Below are positions 1-5,087 of a stretch of DNA of 5,087 bases, in pieces (positions within the stretch are counted from its first letter, which is position 1; the number at the start of each line of letters is the position of its first letter). Under the pieces are notes generated by a model. The model ran no database searches, had not been told where the DNA came from, and was given only the letters and a program-made list of their open reading frames with translations. Made by a program: the position numbers and the translations under genes. Origin of the DNA: Alphaproteobacteria bacterium (GTDB lineage: Bacteria; Pseudomonadota; Alphaproteobacteria; Rickettsiales; Rickettsiaceae); the NCBI GenBank assembly GCA_020630305.1, contig JAHDBQ010000079.1:1-5087 (forward strand), read 5' to 3'.

Positions 1-195
1 CAATTTTCTTTTTGAAGGTTTGTATTTTGCTTCAAGCACTGATTGTTTCTCTGCAAGAAAACGAGATAAAGAAAAATTAAAAGCTTGACTGGAATAGTCA
101 ATATCTTGCCCAAAGCTATTTATAAATTCTAACCACTCATTTTCGCTCACTTCATACTGTGTTAGCAAATTATTCAACTCTTTTTTTGAAAGCAT
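1..195 (-). CDS. Unidentified protein, N-terminal 65 codons only (runs off left edge)
   Basis: The reverse strand is open from an ATG at 195-193 to the window edge, giving 65 residues that begin MLSKKELNNLLTQYEVSENE. The frame has an in-frame stop (TAA) 9 bases before the ATG, at 207-205, so this is the first possible ATG. The peptide is hydrophilic and probably helical, with no signal peptide or membrane segment. It is acidic early (EVSENEW) and lysine-rich at the visible end (KYKPSKRK). I do not recognise the family. Support for a real gene is the unbroken frame, codon use similar to the other genes, and a well-spaced promoter 34-62 bases upstream. The ribosome binding site is weak: only an AGAG directly against the ATG. 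It is transcribed in the same direction as rpsU but separated from it by a terminator and about 560 bases, so it is probably its own unit. Since the C-terminal part is missing, no function is proposed. Confidence 0.62.
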   Translation of the reverse strand, partial: MLSKKELNNLLTQYEVSENEWLEFINSFGQDIDYSSQAFNFSLSRFLAEKQSVLEAKYKPSKRKL

Positions 196-228
196 CTCTA
201 AAAGTTATTTTACATTAATAAAAATGAC

Positions 229-257
229 ACTATAAACAATTATATTTATCATTGCAA
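229..257 (-). promoter_or_regulatory. Sigma-70-type promoter of the leftmost gene
   Basis: Read on the reverse strand, there is a -35 box TTGCAA (257-252), a 17-base spacer and a -10 box TATAGT (234-229). Both boxes are close to consensus and the spacing is ideal. Transcription would begin near 222, giving an untranslated leader of about 27 bases before the ATG at 195. The region is very AT-rich, so chance matches are possible, but position and spacing both fit the gene. Confidence 0.5.
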
Positions 258-304
258 GTATTTTACAAAAACATTTAATTATTTTTACTTATATATTTTA
301 TATA

Positions 305-354
305 CTAACTAAATGTAGTATTTGCTTGGGTGTAAATTTACTGTTTTTAGTTAG
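305..354. repeat. Inverted repeat CTAACTAAA/TTTAGTTAG enclosing a 10-bp palindrome
   Basis: Perfect 9-bp arms lie at 305-313 and 346-354, separated by 32 bases. Inside the loop is a perfect 10-bp palindrome, GTAAATTTAC (332-341). It lies about 50 bases upstream of the -35 box of the leftmost gene, where an operator could act. The sequence is AT-rich, so some of this symmetry may be chance; no regulator can be named. Confidence 0.35.
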
Positions 355-413
355 AGACTTCTTACAAGAAAAAAATTAATTTTCCGTTATCACTGAATGT
401 TTCGGAGGGAATT

Positions 414-442
414 TTGTTAAAATATTTGTGCGGTAGTATATT
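414..442 (+). promoter_or_regulatory. Promoter-like sequence reading rightward in the intergenic region
   Basis: TTGTTA (414-419), a 17-base spacer and TATATT (437-442) fit a sigma-70 promoter. Transcription would start near 449 and run through the palindrome cluster toward the 3' end of rpsU, on the opposite strand to rpsU. No recognisable gene follows it, so it would make a non-coding or antisense RNA if active. In DNA this AT-rich such matches arise by chance. Confidence 0.2.
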
Positions 443-521
443 ATTAGTAAGTAGAGATTACGAGCCAAGTCCGCCATTAACGCAGTCTATAGACAGCATT
501 CGTAGTATCAAATTAAACTGA
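414..521 (+). CDS. Possible 35-residue small protein (speculative)
   Basis: A short frame starts with TTG at 414 and ends with TGA at 519-521. Its one strong point is a perfect GGAGG at 404-408, five bases before the TTG and the best Shine-Dalgarno match on the plus strand of this intergenic stretch. The peptide begins MLKYLCGSILLVSRDYEPSP, with a short hydrophobic start containing one cysteine, then a polar tail rich in serine and isoleucine. I recognise no family. Against it: the TTG start, the short length, and a promoter-like sequence (414-442) that overlaps its first codons, so a transcript from that promoter would lack the start. It could equally be chance in non-coding DNA or a remnant of a decayed gene. 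Confidence 0.15.
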   Translation: MLKYLCGSILLVSRDYEPSPPLTQSIDSIRSIKLN

Positions 522-540
522 AAACTTTAAGCAAATTCAA

Positions 541-632
541 TGTCATCCTGAATTTAGTTCAGGATCTCTAACGCCATTTCAACATAGTTTTGAAAGTAAA
601 AAGAGATCCCGGATCGTGGTCCGTCAATGACG
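541..632. repeat. Nested palindromic element, rickettsial-repeat-like
   Basis: About 92 bases contain several paired arms. A hairpin ATCCTGAA/TTCAGGAT lies at 545-552 and 558-565 with a 5-base loop. GGATCTCT (562-569) pairs with AGAGATCC (602-609) and encloses a further hairpin TTTCAA/TTGAAA (577-582, 590-595). A last hairpin CGGA/TCCG lies at 610-613 and 620-623. The ends carry GTCAT (542-546) and ATGAC (627-631), which are reverse complements, so the whole unit is bounded by inverted ends. The GTCATCCTGAA...TTCAGGATCT pattern resembles the short dispersed palindromes seen in many Rickettsiales-type and other bacterial genomes; that resemblance is from memory. It is most likely a non-autonomous mobile repeat in non-coding DNA. 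Confidence 0.6.
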
Positions 633-654
633 TCACTTGTTGCAGTCATTGACG
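622..654. repeat. Perfect 10-bp inverted repeat CGTCAATGAC/GTCATTGACG
   Basis: Arms lie at 622-631 and 645-654 with a 13-base loop. The left arm overlaps the right end of the nested palindromic element, so the two may be one composite structure or a second copy of a repeat end. An 8-bp palindrome TGACGTCA sits at the arm-loop junction (628-635). There is no T-run after it on either strand, so it is not a typical terminator. Confidence 0.5.
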
Positions 655-703
655 TGTGTCATTTTACCATCGATCTTACCTCACCCCCTGGCGTCATCTG
701 CAC

Positions 704-735
704 AAAAAAAGAGCCCATGCAATGCTGGGCTCTTT
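704..735 (-). terminator. Rho-independent terminator of rpsU
   Basis: On the reverse strand, AAAGAGCCCA (735-726) and TGGGCTCTTT (717-708) form a perfect 10-bp stem with an 8-base loop, continued by a run of seven T (710-704). It begins about 22 bases after the rpsU stop codon. Read rightward the stem is the same, but the tail is only TCTTTCT, so it is strong in the rpsU direction and weak in the other. Confidence 0.9.
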
Positions 736-757
736 CTAAAAGAAAAATTATTTCTAA

Positions 758-961
758 TTATCCTTCTAATCGTCTTCTGCGATTATTTTGTCTGATGCGT
801 CTTTCAGTTTCTTGTTTTTCGCGTACTTTCTTTACGGATGGCGGTTCGAAGAAACGCGACATCTTCATCTGACGAAATACAAGCTCTCTTTGCATCTTTC
901 TTTTTAGATCTCTGATGGCTTTTTCACCATTGCCACCGTGAACACTTATATGTACTGACAC
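758..961 (-). CDS. rpsU: 30S ribosomal protein S21
   Basis: The 67-residue product matches S21 in length, basic charge and pattern. A short beta-like start (VHISVHGGNGEKAI) leads into the helical core around residues 18-50 (LKRKMQRELVFRQMKMSRFF, then PPSVKKVREK), and the tail is arginine-rich (RRRR at 61-64). S21 binds the platform of the small ribosomal subunit near the 3' end of 16S rRNA and helps translation initiation. The start is GTG (961-959): there is no in-frame ATG nearby, a G-rich Shine-Dalgarno site lies 9 bases upstream, and the S21 family aligns from about the third residue. The gene has its own promoter and terminator, so it is probably transcribed alone. It diverges from coq9 across 70 bases, and its -35 box lies over the coq9 start. 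Confidence 0.95.
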   Translation of the reverse strand: MSVHISVHGGNGEKAIRDLKRKMQRELVFRQMKMSRFFEPPSVKKVREKQETERRIRQNNRRRRLEG

Positions 962-970
962 TTAACTTTA

Positions 971-977
971 CCCCCTT
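971..977 (-). promoter_or_regulatory. Ribosome binding site of rpsU
   Basis: The reverse strand reads AAGGGGG, ending 9 bases before the GTG start at 961. The run of five G is unusual in such AT-rich DNA. It is the strongest such site before any of the main genes here and decides the GTG start. Confidence 0.65.
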
Positions 978-994
978 AAGGATATATTTAATTG

Positions 995-1023
995 TTGAAA
1001 TAAGATTGTATTATCTATATAGT
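995..1023 (+). promoter_or_regulatory. Sigma-70-type promoter of coq9-ileS
   Basis: TTGAAA (995-1000), a 17-base spacer and TATAGT (1018-1023) match the consensus well. Transcription would start near 1030, within a few bases of the ATG at 1032. It overlaps the divergent rpsU promoter: the rpsU -10 box (1010-1015) lies inside this spacer. Confidence 0.55.
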
Positions 1024-1038
1024 GTAAGCATATGTCAA
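1010..1038 (-). promoter_or_regulatory. Sigma-70-type promoter of rpsU
   Basis: On the reverse strand, a perfect -35 box TTGACA (1038-1033), a 17-base spacer and a -10 box GATAAT (1015-1010) make the best-matching promoter in the window. Transcription would start near 1003, giving a leader of about 40 bases that contains the ribosome binding site. The -35 box overlaps the ATG of the divergent coq9 gene. Confidence 0.7.
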
Positions 1039-1685
1039 GCATAAAGGTAAGAAAAGTGCAAAAAGTTGAAGAAAAACATCAAAAAGATCGAGAATTATTA
1101 TGCAAGAAGGCATTTGAATTACTTGCAAATAATAGCTGGAGTGCGGAATTTATTGGAAAATTAGAAGAAGAATGCGATTTTCTTTCGGGCCACGCACAAA
1201 TAATTTTTCCGCAAGGGGCAGCGCAGGCTGTTGCATTCTTTGAAAAACGGCTTGATGATAAAATGCTTTTATCTTTAAATAACATAGAAAAGCCAACAAA
1301 GATCAGGGAGCAAATAGCTCTAGCCCTAGAAGAGAGAATAATCAACATCTCTCCCAAAGAAATTCTAGCAAAGAACAGCGAATTTTTTCTAAAGCCGCAA
1401 AATATTTGCTTTGGCAGCGAGGCTGCAATGCAAAGTGTTGACACTATCTGGCGCTATGCGGGTGATGAGTCTACAGACTTTAATTACTACTCTAAAAGAG
1501 GTTTGCTGCTTACGGTTTATGTTGCAGCGCGAAGTTTTTACTTTACGGATGCTTCAGAAGATTATATAAATACTCGTGAATTTATTAAAACCGCTCTTGA
1601 TAATGTTATCAAAATCGGTACGCTAAAAAGTAAAATTAAAATGCCTAATAAAGAAGATATTCCTTTCTTTAGATTATTTTCTTAA
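1032..1685 (+). CDS. COQ9-family ubiquinone biosynthesis protein
   Basis: The 217-residue product carries the COQ9 signature at about 136-165: VDTIWRYAGDESTDFNYYSK, followed by RGLLLTVY. A second family-like stretch, AQIIFPQGAAQAVAFFEKRL, lies near 55-74. The family is mostly helical with a TetR-like fold; in mitochondria COQ9 binds lipid and presents the quinone intermediate to the hydroxylase COQ7. A similar accessory role in ubiquinone synthesis at the inner membrane is inferred here. The first 20 residues are lysine-rich and not family-conserved. Start choice is open: the ATG has no Shine-Dalgarno site and lies about 2 bases after the predicted transcription start, whereas a GTG at 1056 (residue 9) has AAAGG eight bases upstream. 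The gene has a promoter at 995-1023 and is followed after 24 bases by ileS, probably in one operon. The link between coq9 and ileS appears to be one of position only. Confidence 0.88.
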   Translation: MSSIKVRKVQKVEEKHQKDRELLCKKAFELLANNSWSAEFIGKLEEECDFLSGHAQIIFPQGAAQAVAFFEKRLDDKMLLSLNNIEKPTKIREQIALALEERIINISPKEILAKNSEFFLKPQNICFGSEAAMQSVDTIWRYAGDESTDFNYYSKRGLLLTVYVAARSFYFTDASEDYINTREFIKTALDNVIKIGTLKSKIKMPNKEDIPFFRLFS

Positions 1686-1709
1686 AAACAAAACGCAATT
1701 ACAAAAACA

Positions 1710-4700
1710 ATGAATAAGAATAAATATTACCCAGAAGTAAAGTCCAATGTTAATTTTCCTGATGTTGAAAATCAAATTTTAAAATATTGGCAGGAGAATA
1801 AAATTTTTGAGCGCTCAGTTTCCGAGAAAGAAGCTCAAATAAACGGCAAAGATAATGAATTTGTATTTTATGACGGCCCTCCATTTGCAAATGGATTGCC
1901 ACATTATGGTCATTTACTTACTGGATTTGTAAAGGATGCATATGCAAGATATCAGACTACAAAGGGTAAAAAAGTAGAACGCAGATTCGGCTGGGATTGC
2001 CATGGCCTGCCGGCTGAAATGGGCGTTGAGAAGGAGCTTGGTTTTTCTGGCCGCATTGCGATTAATGAATATGGTATTGACAAATTCAATGATCAATGCA
2101 GAAAGTCAGTGATGAAATATTCAAGCAGCTGGGAAAAATATGTCAATCGTCAAGCTCGTTGGGTGGATTTTGAAAATTCCTATAAAACCATGGATAAAAA
2201 CTTCATGGAGTCTGTGTGGTGGGCATTTAAGGAGCTTTACAAGAAGGGGTATATTTACCAGTCAATGCGCGTTATGCCTTATTCATGGGCTTGCGAGACT
2301 CCTCTTTCTAATTTCGAAACAAGATTAGATAACTCTTACAGAGAGCGTGCAGATAAAGCGGTCACAGTTGGTTTTAAACTGAACAAGGCACCTGAGTCTG
2401 CCCCGCAAGGCTGCAAAGAATATAGAGTAATGGCTTGGACTACCACCCCGTGGACTTTGCCTTCTAACCTTGCGCTTGCGGCTGGAGCGGATATTGAATA
2501 TTCCTGCGTTATAAAAGATGATGTATGTTATATAGTTGGCTCATTTGCGCTTAAATCTTATGCTAAAGAGCTTGGGGTAGAAGAAAACACTGAGGCAACG
2601 GTAATAAAGGGCTCAGAACTAGCGGGACTCACATACCAGCCGCTATTTAATTATTTTAAAGATCACGAAAATGCTTTCCAAGTATTCTGCGCTGATTTTG
2701 TTGTAGAAGGAGACGGTACCGGAGTTGTGCATATGGCTCCTGGCTTTGGTGAGGATGATCAAATAGTATGCCAAGATGAAGGGATAGAACTTGTTTGCCC
2801 GGTAGATAATGCTGGTAAGTTTACCTCAGAAGTTTCGGACTTTGAAGGTCTGCAGGTTTTTGAGGCGAACGACCCAATAATTATTAAACTAAAAGAGCAA
2901 GGCGACTGGATAAAAACTGAGCAATATCTGCATAATTATCCCCATTGCTGGCGAACCGACACGCCGCTTATTTACAAGGCCGTACCTTCTTGGTATGTGA
3001 AAGTTACTGCGTTCAAAGACAGAATGGTGGAGCTGAACCAGAAAATTAACTGGATTCCTGGTAATGTAAAGGATGGTTTGTTTGGCAAATGGCTTGAGAA
3101 TGCACGTGATTGGTCTATTAGTAGAAATCGCTTCTGGGGAACTCCGATTCCTGTTTGGCAGTCGGACGATCCTAAATATCCGCGCATTGATGTATATGGC
3201 TCGATAGAGGAGCTAGAAAAGGATTTTAGCGTAAAAGTGGATGACCTTCATAAGCCTTATATTGACGATTTAACGCGCCCAAATCCGAATGATCCAACAG
3301 GAAAGTCGATGATGCGCAGAGTGGAAGATGTATTTGATTGCTGGTTCGAAAGCGGATCTATGCCTTACGGCCAGGCGCATTATCCATTTGAAAATAAAGA
3401 ATGGTTTGAGAATCATTTTCCTGCTGATTTCATCGTAGAATATTCGGCGCAAACTAGGGGCTGGTTCTATACATTAATGGTGCTATCGACTGCATTATTC
3501 GACAGACCTCCTTTCTTAAATTGTATATGCCACGGCGTGATATTAGACTCCACAGGTCAGAAGCTTTCAAAAAGGCTGAATAATTATGCCGACCCGCTTG
3601 AGCTATTTGAAAAATATGGATCAGACGCGCTAAGGGTCACCATGCTTTCTTCCACAGTTGTTCGTGGTCAGGAGCTGCTGATTGACAAGGAAGGCAAGAT
3701 GGTATTTGACTCGCTTCGTCTATTTATTAAGCCAATCTGGAATGCTTATCATTTCTTTTGCTTATACGCAAATAGCGACGGTATTAAAGCAGAAGAAAAA
3801 TTCAATGCGCAAAATGTTCTAGACAGATATATTCTATCCAAGCTAAAAATCACCGTTCAGGCAATAGAGAAAAACATGGATGCTTTCGACAGCCAGGCAG
3901 CATATGAGTCAGCTGCTGATTTCTTTGAAGTGCTTAATAACTGGTATATTAGAAGAAGCCGAAATCGCTTCTGGAAATCCGAGCATGATGCAGATAAAAT
4001 CGAAGCCTATAATACTTTATATACTTGCCTAATTACCGTAACTAAAAGCTTATCTGCACTGTTGCCTCTGATTGCTGAGCATATTTATCTTGGGCTAACT
4101 GACGGCGCTGATAAAACTGGTAGCGTGCATCTTGCAGATTTCCCGGATGTATCCGAAATAAAAGAGGATCTACAGCTTGTAGAAACAATGGATCAGGTGC
4201 TTGATATCTGCAGCACAGCTTTATTTATCAGAAGTGAAGAAAATATTAGGGTAAGGCAGCCTATGGCCACCTTAAAAATTATTACTGAAGATAGTGATCA
4301 GTTCAAAGCATTTGATGAACTGATAAAGGATGAGATCAATGTTAAAAATATTGAGTATAATAACGATTTATCATCTCATGCTAAGCAAAAATTATCGATT
4401 AAATTCCCGGTTCTTGGAAAAAGACTACCTGCAAAAATGAAGGATATCATCGCCGCTTCCAAGCAAGGAGCTTGGCAATATGAAGATGGCAAGCTATTAA
4501 TTGCTGGCGAAGAGCTAATCGATGAGGAATATTCATTAGTGCTAGAGCCAGAAATGAAAGATGCAGCAAGCGAAACCGCAAAGGCTCTACCTGGAAATCA
4601 AGGGATGATCATGATGGATCTTGAGATCACCGAGCCGCTTAAAAATGAAGGTATAGCGCGTGATATAATCAGGCTTGTGCAGCAAGCTAGGAAAGACGCT

Positions 4701-4892
4701 GAATTTAATGTGTCTGATAGAATCAAATTATCAATCAGCTCTGAAATGGATATTTCTGCAGTGCTCAGCGCCTATGGAAATTTAATATCTGAGCAAACTT
4801 TAAGCACAATAATGACTGACTTTAAGCCAGCACATTCGCAGAAAGCAAGCTTGCTTGACAACGAAATTCAGATTCATATGGCTGTGATTTAA
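1710..4892 (+). CDS. ileS: Isoleucine--tRNA ligase, eukaryote-like (type 2) class
   Basis: This cytoplasmic enzyme activates isoleucine with ATP and charges tRNA-Ile. The 1060-residue product appears complete. The Rossmann catalytic core carries the HIGH-type motif as HYGH (65-68, in PPFANGLPHYGHLLTG) and the KMSKS-type motif as KLSKR (618-622). The inserted CP1 editing domain, which hydrolyses mischarged Val-tRNA, lies at roughly 200-420 with TTTPWTLPSN (244-253) and GDGTGVVHMAPGFGEDD (334-350). The anticodon-binding helical domain starts near 703 (LDRYILSKL, then NNWYIRRSRNRFW). The C-terminal region includes EGIARDIIRLVQQARKDAEF, typical of the long class. No C-terminal zinc finger of the E. 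coli-type enzyme is seen. Type 2 enzymes are known from Rickettsia and eukaryotes and are often insensitive to mupirocin; insensitivity here is only inferred. The ATG at 1710 gives the usual family N-terminus but has no Shine-Dalgarno site. It lies 24 bases after coq9, with no separate promoter noted. Confidence 0.98.
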   Translation: MNKNKYYPEVKSNVNFPDVENQILKYWQENKIFERSVSEKEAQINGKDNEFVFYDGPPFANGLPHYGHLLTGFVKDAYARYQTTKGKKVERRFGWDCHGLPAEMGVEKELGFSGRIAINEYGIDKFNDQCRKSVMKYSSSWEKYVNRQARWVDFENSYKTMDKNFMESVWWAFKELYKKGYIYQSMRVMPYSWACETPLSNFETRLDNSYRERADKAVTVGFKLNKAPESAPQGCKEYRVMAWTTTPWTLPSNLALAAGADIEYSCVIKDDVCYIVGSFALKSYAKELGVEENTEATVIKGSELAGLTYQPLFNYFKDHENAFQVFCADFVVEGDGTGVVHMAPGFGEDDQIVCQDEGIELVCPVDNAGKFTSEVSDFEGLQVFEANDPIIIKLKEQGDWIKTEQYLHNYPHCWRTDTPLIYKAVPSWYVKVTAFKDRMVELNQKINWIPGNVKDGLFGKWLENARDWSISRNRFWGTPIPVWQSDDPKYPRIDVYGSIEELEKDFSVKVDDLHKPYIDDLTRPNPNDPTGKSMMRRVEDVFDCWFESGSMPYGQAHYPFENKEWFENHFPADFIVEYSAQTRGWFYTLMVLSTALFDRPPFLNCICHGVILDSTGQKLSKRLNNYADPLELFEKYGSDALRVTMLSSTVVRGQELLIDKEGKMVFDSLRLFIKPIWNAYHFFCLYANSDGIKAEEKFNAQNVLDRYILSKLKITVQAIEKNMDAFDSQAAYESAADFFEVLNNWYIRRSRNRFWKSEHDADKIEAYNTLYTCLITVTKSLSALLPLIAEHIYLGLTDGADKTGSVHLADFPDVSEIKEDLQLVETMDQVLDICSTALFIRSEENIRVRQPMATLKIITEDSDQFKAFDELIKDEINVKNIEYNNDLSSHAKQKLSIKFPVLGKRLPAKMKDIIAASKQGAWQYEDGKLLIAGEELIDEEYSLVLEPEMKDAASETAKALPGNQGMIMMDLEITEPLKNEGIARDIIRLVQQARKDAEFNVSDRIKLSISSEMDISAVLSAYGNLISEQTLSTIMTDFKPAHSQKASLLDNEIQIHMAVI

Positions 4893-4899
4893 GTGCATA

Positions 4900-4939
4900 A
4901 AACAGCGCGTATAATTAACTTTTTATATACGCGCTGTTT
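4900..4939 (+). terminator. Stem-loop after ileS, probable terminator
   Basis: Perfect 14-bp arms AAACAGCGCGTATA (4900-4913) and TATACGCGCTGTTT (4926-4939) enclose a 12-base loop, 7 bases after the ileS stop. The GC-rich core (CAGCGCG) stands out against its AT-rich surroundings. The T-tract is short (TTTATTAG), so it may act partly as an mRNA 3'-end stabiliser or need Rho. Confidence 0.75.
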
Positions 4940-4954
4940 ATTAGTTCAATGGTT

Positions 4955-4983
4955 TTGTTGACAAAAAAAATTGGTCATATAAT
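4955..4983 (+). promoter_or_regulatory. Promoter-like sequence reading rightward out of the window
   Basis: A perfect -10 box TATAAT (4978-4983) is preceded by TTGTTG (4955-4960) at 17 bases. A perfect TTGACA (4958-4963) is also present but only 14 bases away; it would suit TAATAT (4980-4985) at 16 bases. The stretch to 5087 has no reading frame longer than about 11 codons on the plus strand, so the gene it serves, if any, starts outside the window. Confidence 0.45.
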
Positions 4984-5087
4984 ATTCTTATATCATTTTG
5001 TTTTATTTAATCTATAGTAATTTACCATGAGATTGATGGTGTTTATACAAAATAATTTATGATTTAGATATTATATTTTTTCTCTTA

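Noticed and set aside
420..540. Possible tRNA, tmRNA or other structural RNA
   Set aside because: I found no cloverleaf, T-loop or CCA end, and no tmRNA or SRP RNA motif.
627..872. An 81-codon plus-strand frame
   Set aside because: It runs antisense through the rpsU terminator and most of rpsU, which is clearly the real gene; the peptide looks like no known protein.
1079..1444. A 121-codon minus-strand frame inside coq9
   Set aside because: It is the antisense shadow of a well-matched COQ9-family gene and has no convincing start signals.
1914..3452. Several 60-71 codon frames on both strands inside ileS
   Set aside because: All are covered by the intact 1060-residue synthetase, whose motifs span the whole stretch.
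4958..4983. Perfect TTGACA and perfect TATAAT as one promoter
   Set aside because: They are only 14 bases apart, too short for a normal sigma-70 promoter; the pairings at 17 or 16 bases are more likely.
5028..5063. An 11-codon frame starting ATG near the right edge
   Set aside because: It is too short, lacks a Shine-Dalgarno site, and nothing supports translation.
1..5087. CRISPR array, insertion sequence transposase or phage genes
   Set aside because: There are no regularly spaced direct repeats and no transposase or phage-like reading frames; the only mobile-like DNA is the palindrome cluster.

Overview
The window looks like ordinary chromosome from an AT-rich, probably host-associated alphaproteobacterium, most plausibly of the Rickettsiales or Holosporales type. 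Three signs point this way: a COQ9-family ubiquinone protein (an alphaproteobacterial and mitochondrial family), a long isoleucyl-tRNA synthetase of the eukaryote-like class known from Rickettsia, and a low-GC intergenic region carrying nested palindromes of the kind common in these genomes. The lineage is an inference from gene content; there is no rRNA here to confirm it.

Layout. Positions 1-195 (minus strand) hold the first 65 codons of an unrecognised protein that runs off the left edge, with its own good promoter at 229-257. Positions 196-757 contain no convincing gene. They hold that promoter, a 9-bp inverted repeat around a 10-bp palindrome (305-354), a speculative 35-codon reading frame (414-521), a cluster of nested palindromes (541-654) and the terminator of rpsU (704-735). 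rpsU (ribosomal protein S21) lies on the minus strand at 758-961 and starts with GTG behind a G-rich Shine-Dalgarno site. A 70-bp divergent region separates it from a COQ9-family gene at 1032-1685. Only 24 bp further on, the same strand carries ileS at 1710-4892, followed by a strong stem-loop (4900-4939). The last 150 bases hold promoter-like sequence reading rightward but no gene.

How the parts fit. coq9 and ileS look like one rightward transcription unit, and rpsU is transcribed leftward on its own. The two divergent promoters are interleaved: the -10 box of each lies within or beside the other's spacer, and the rpsU -35 box covers the coq9 start codon. The two transcripts therefore probably compete for RNA polymerase, and the coq9 message is either leaderless or starts translation at a downstream GTG (1056).

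I found no convincing undescribed system. The main points of interest are the promoter arrangement, the start of coq9, the nested palindromic element and the unidentified gene at the left edge.
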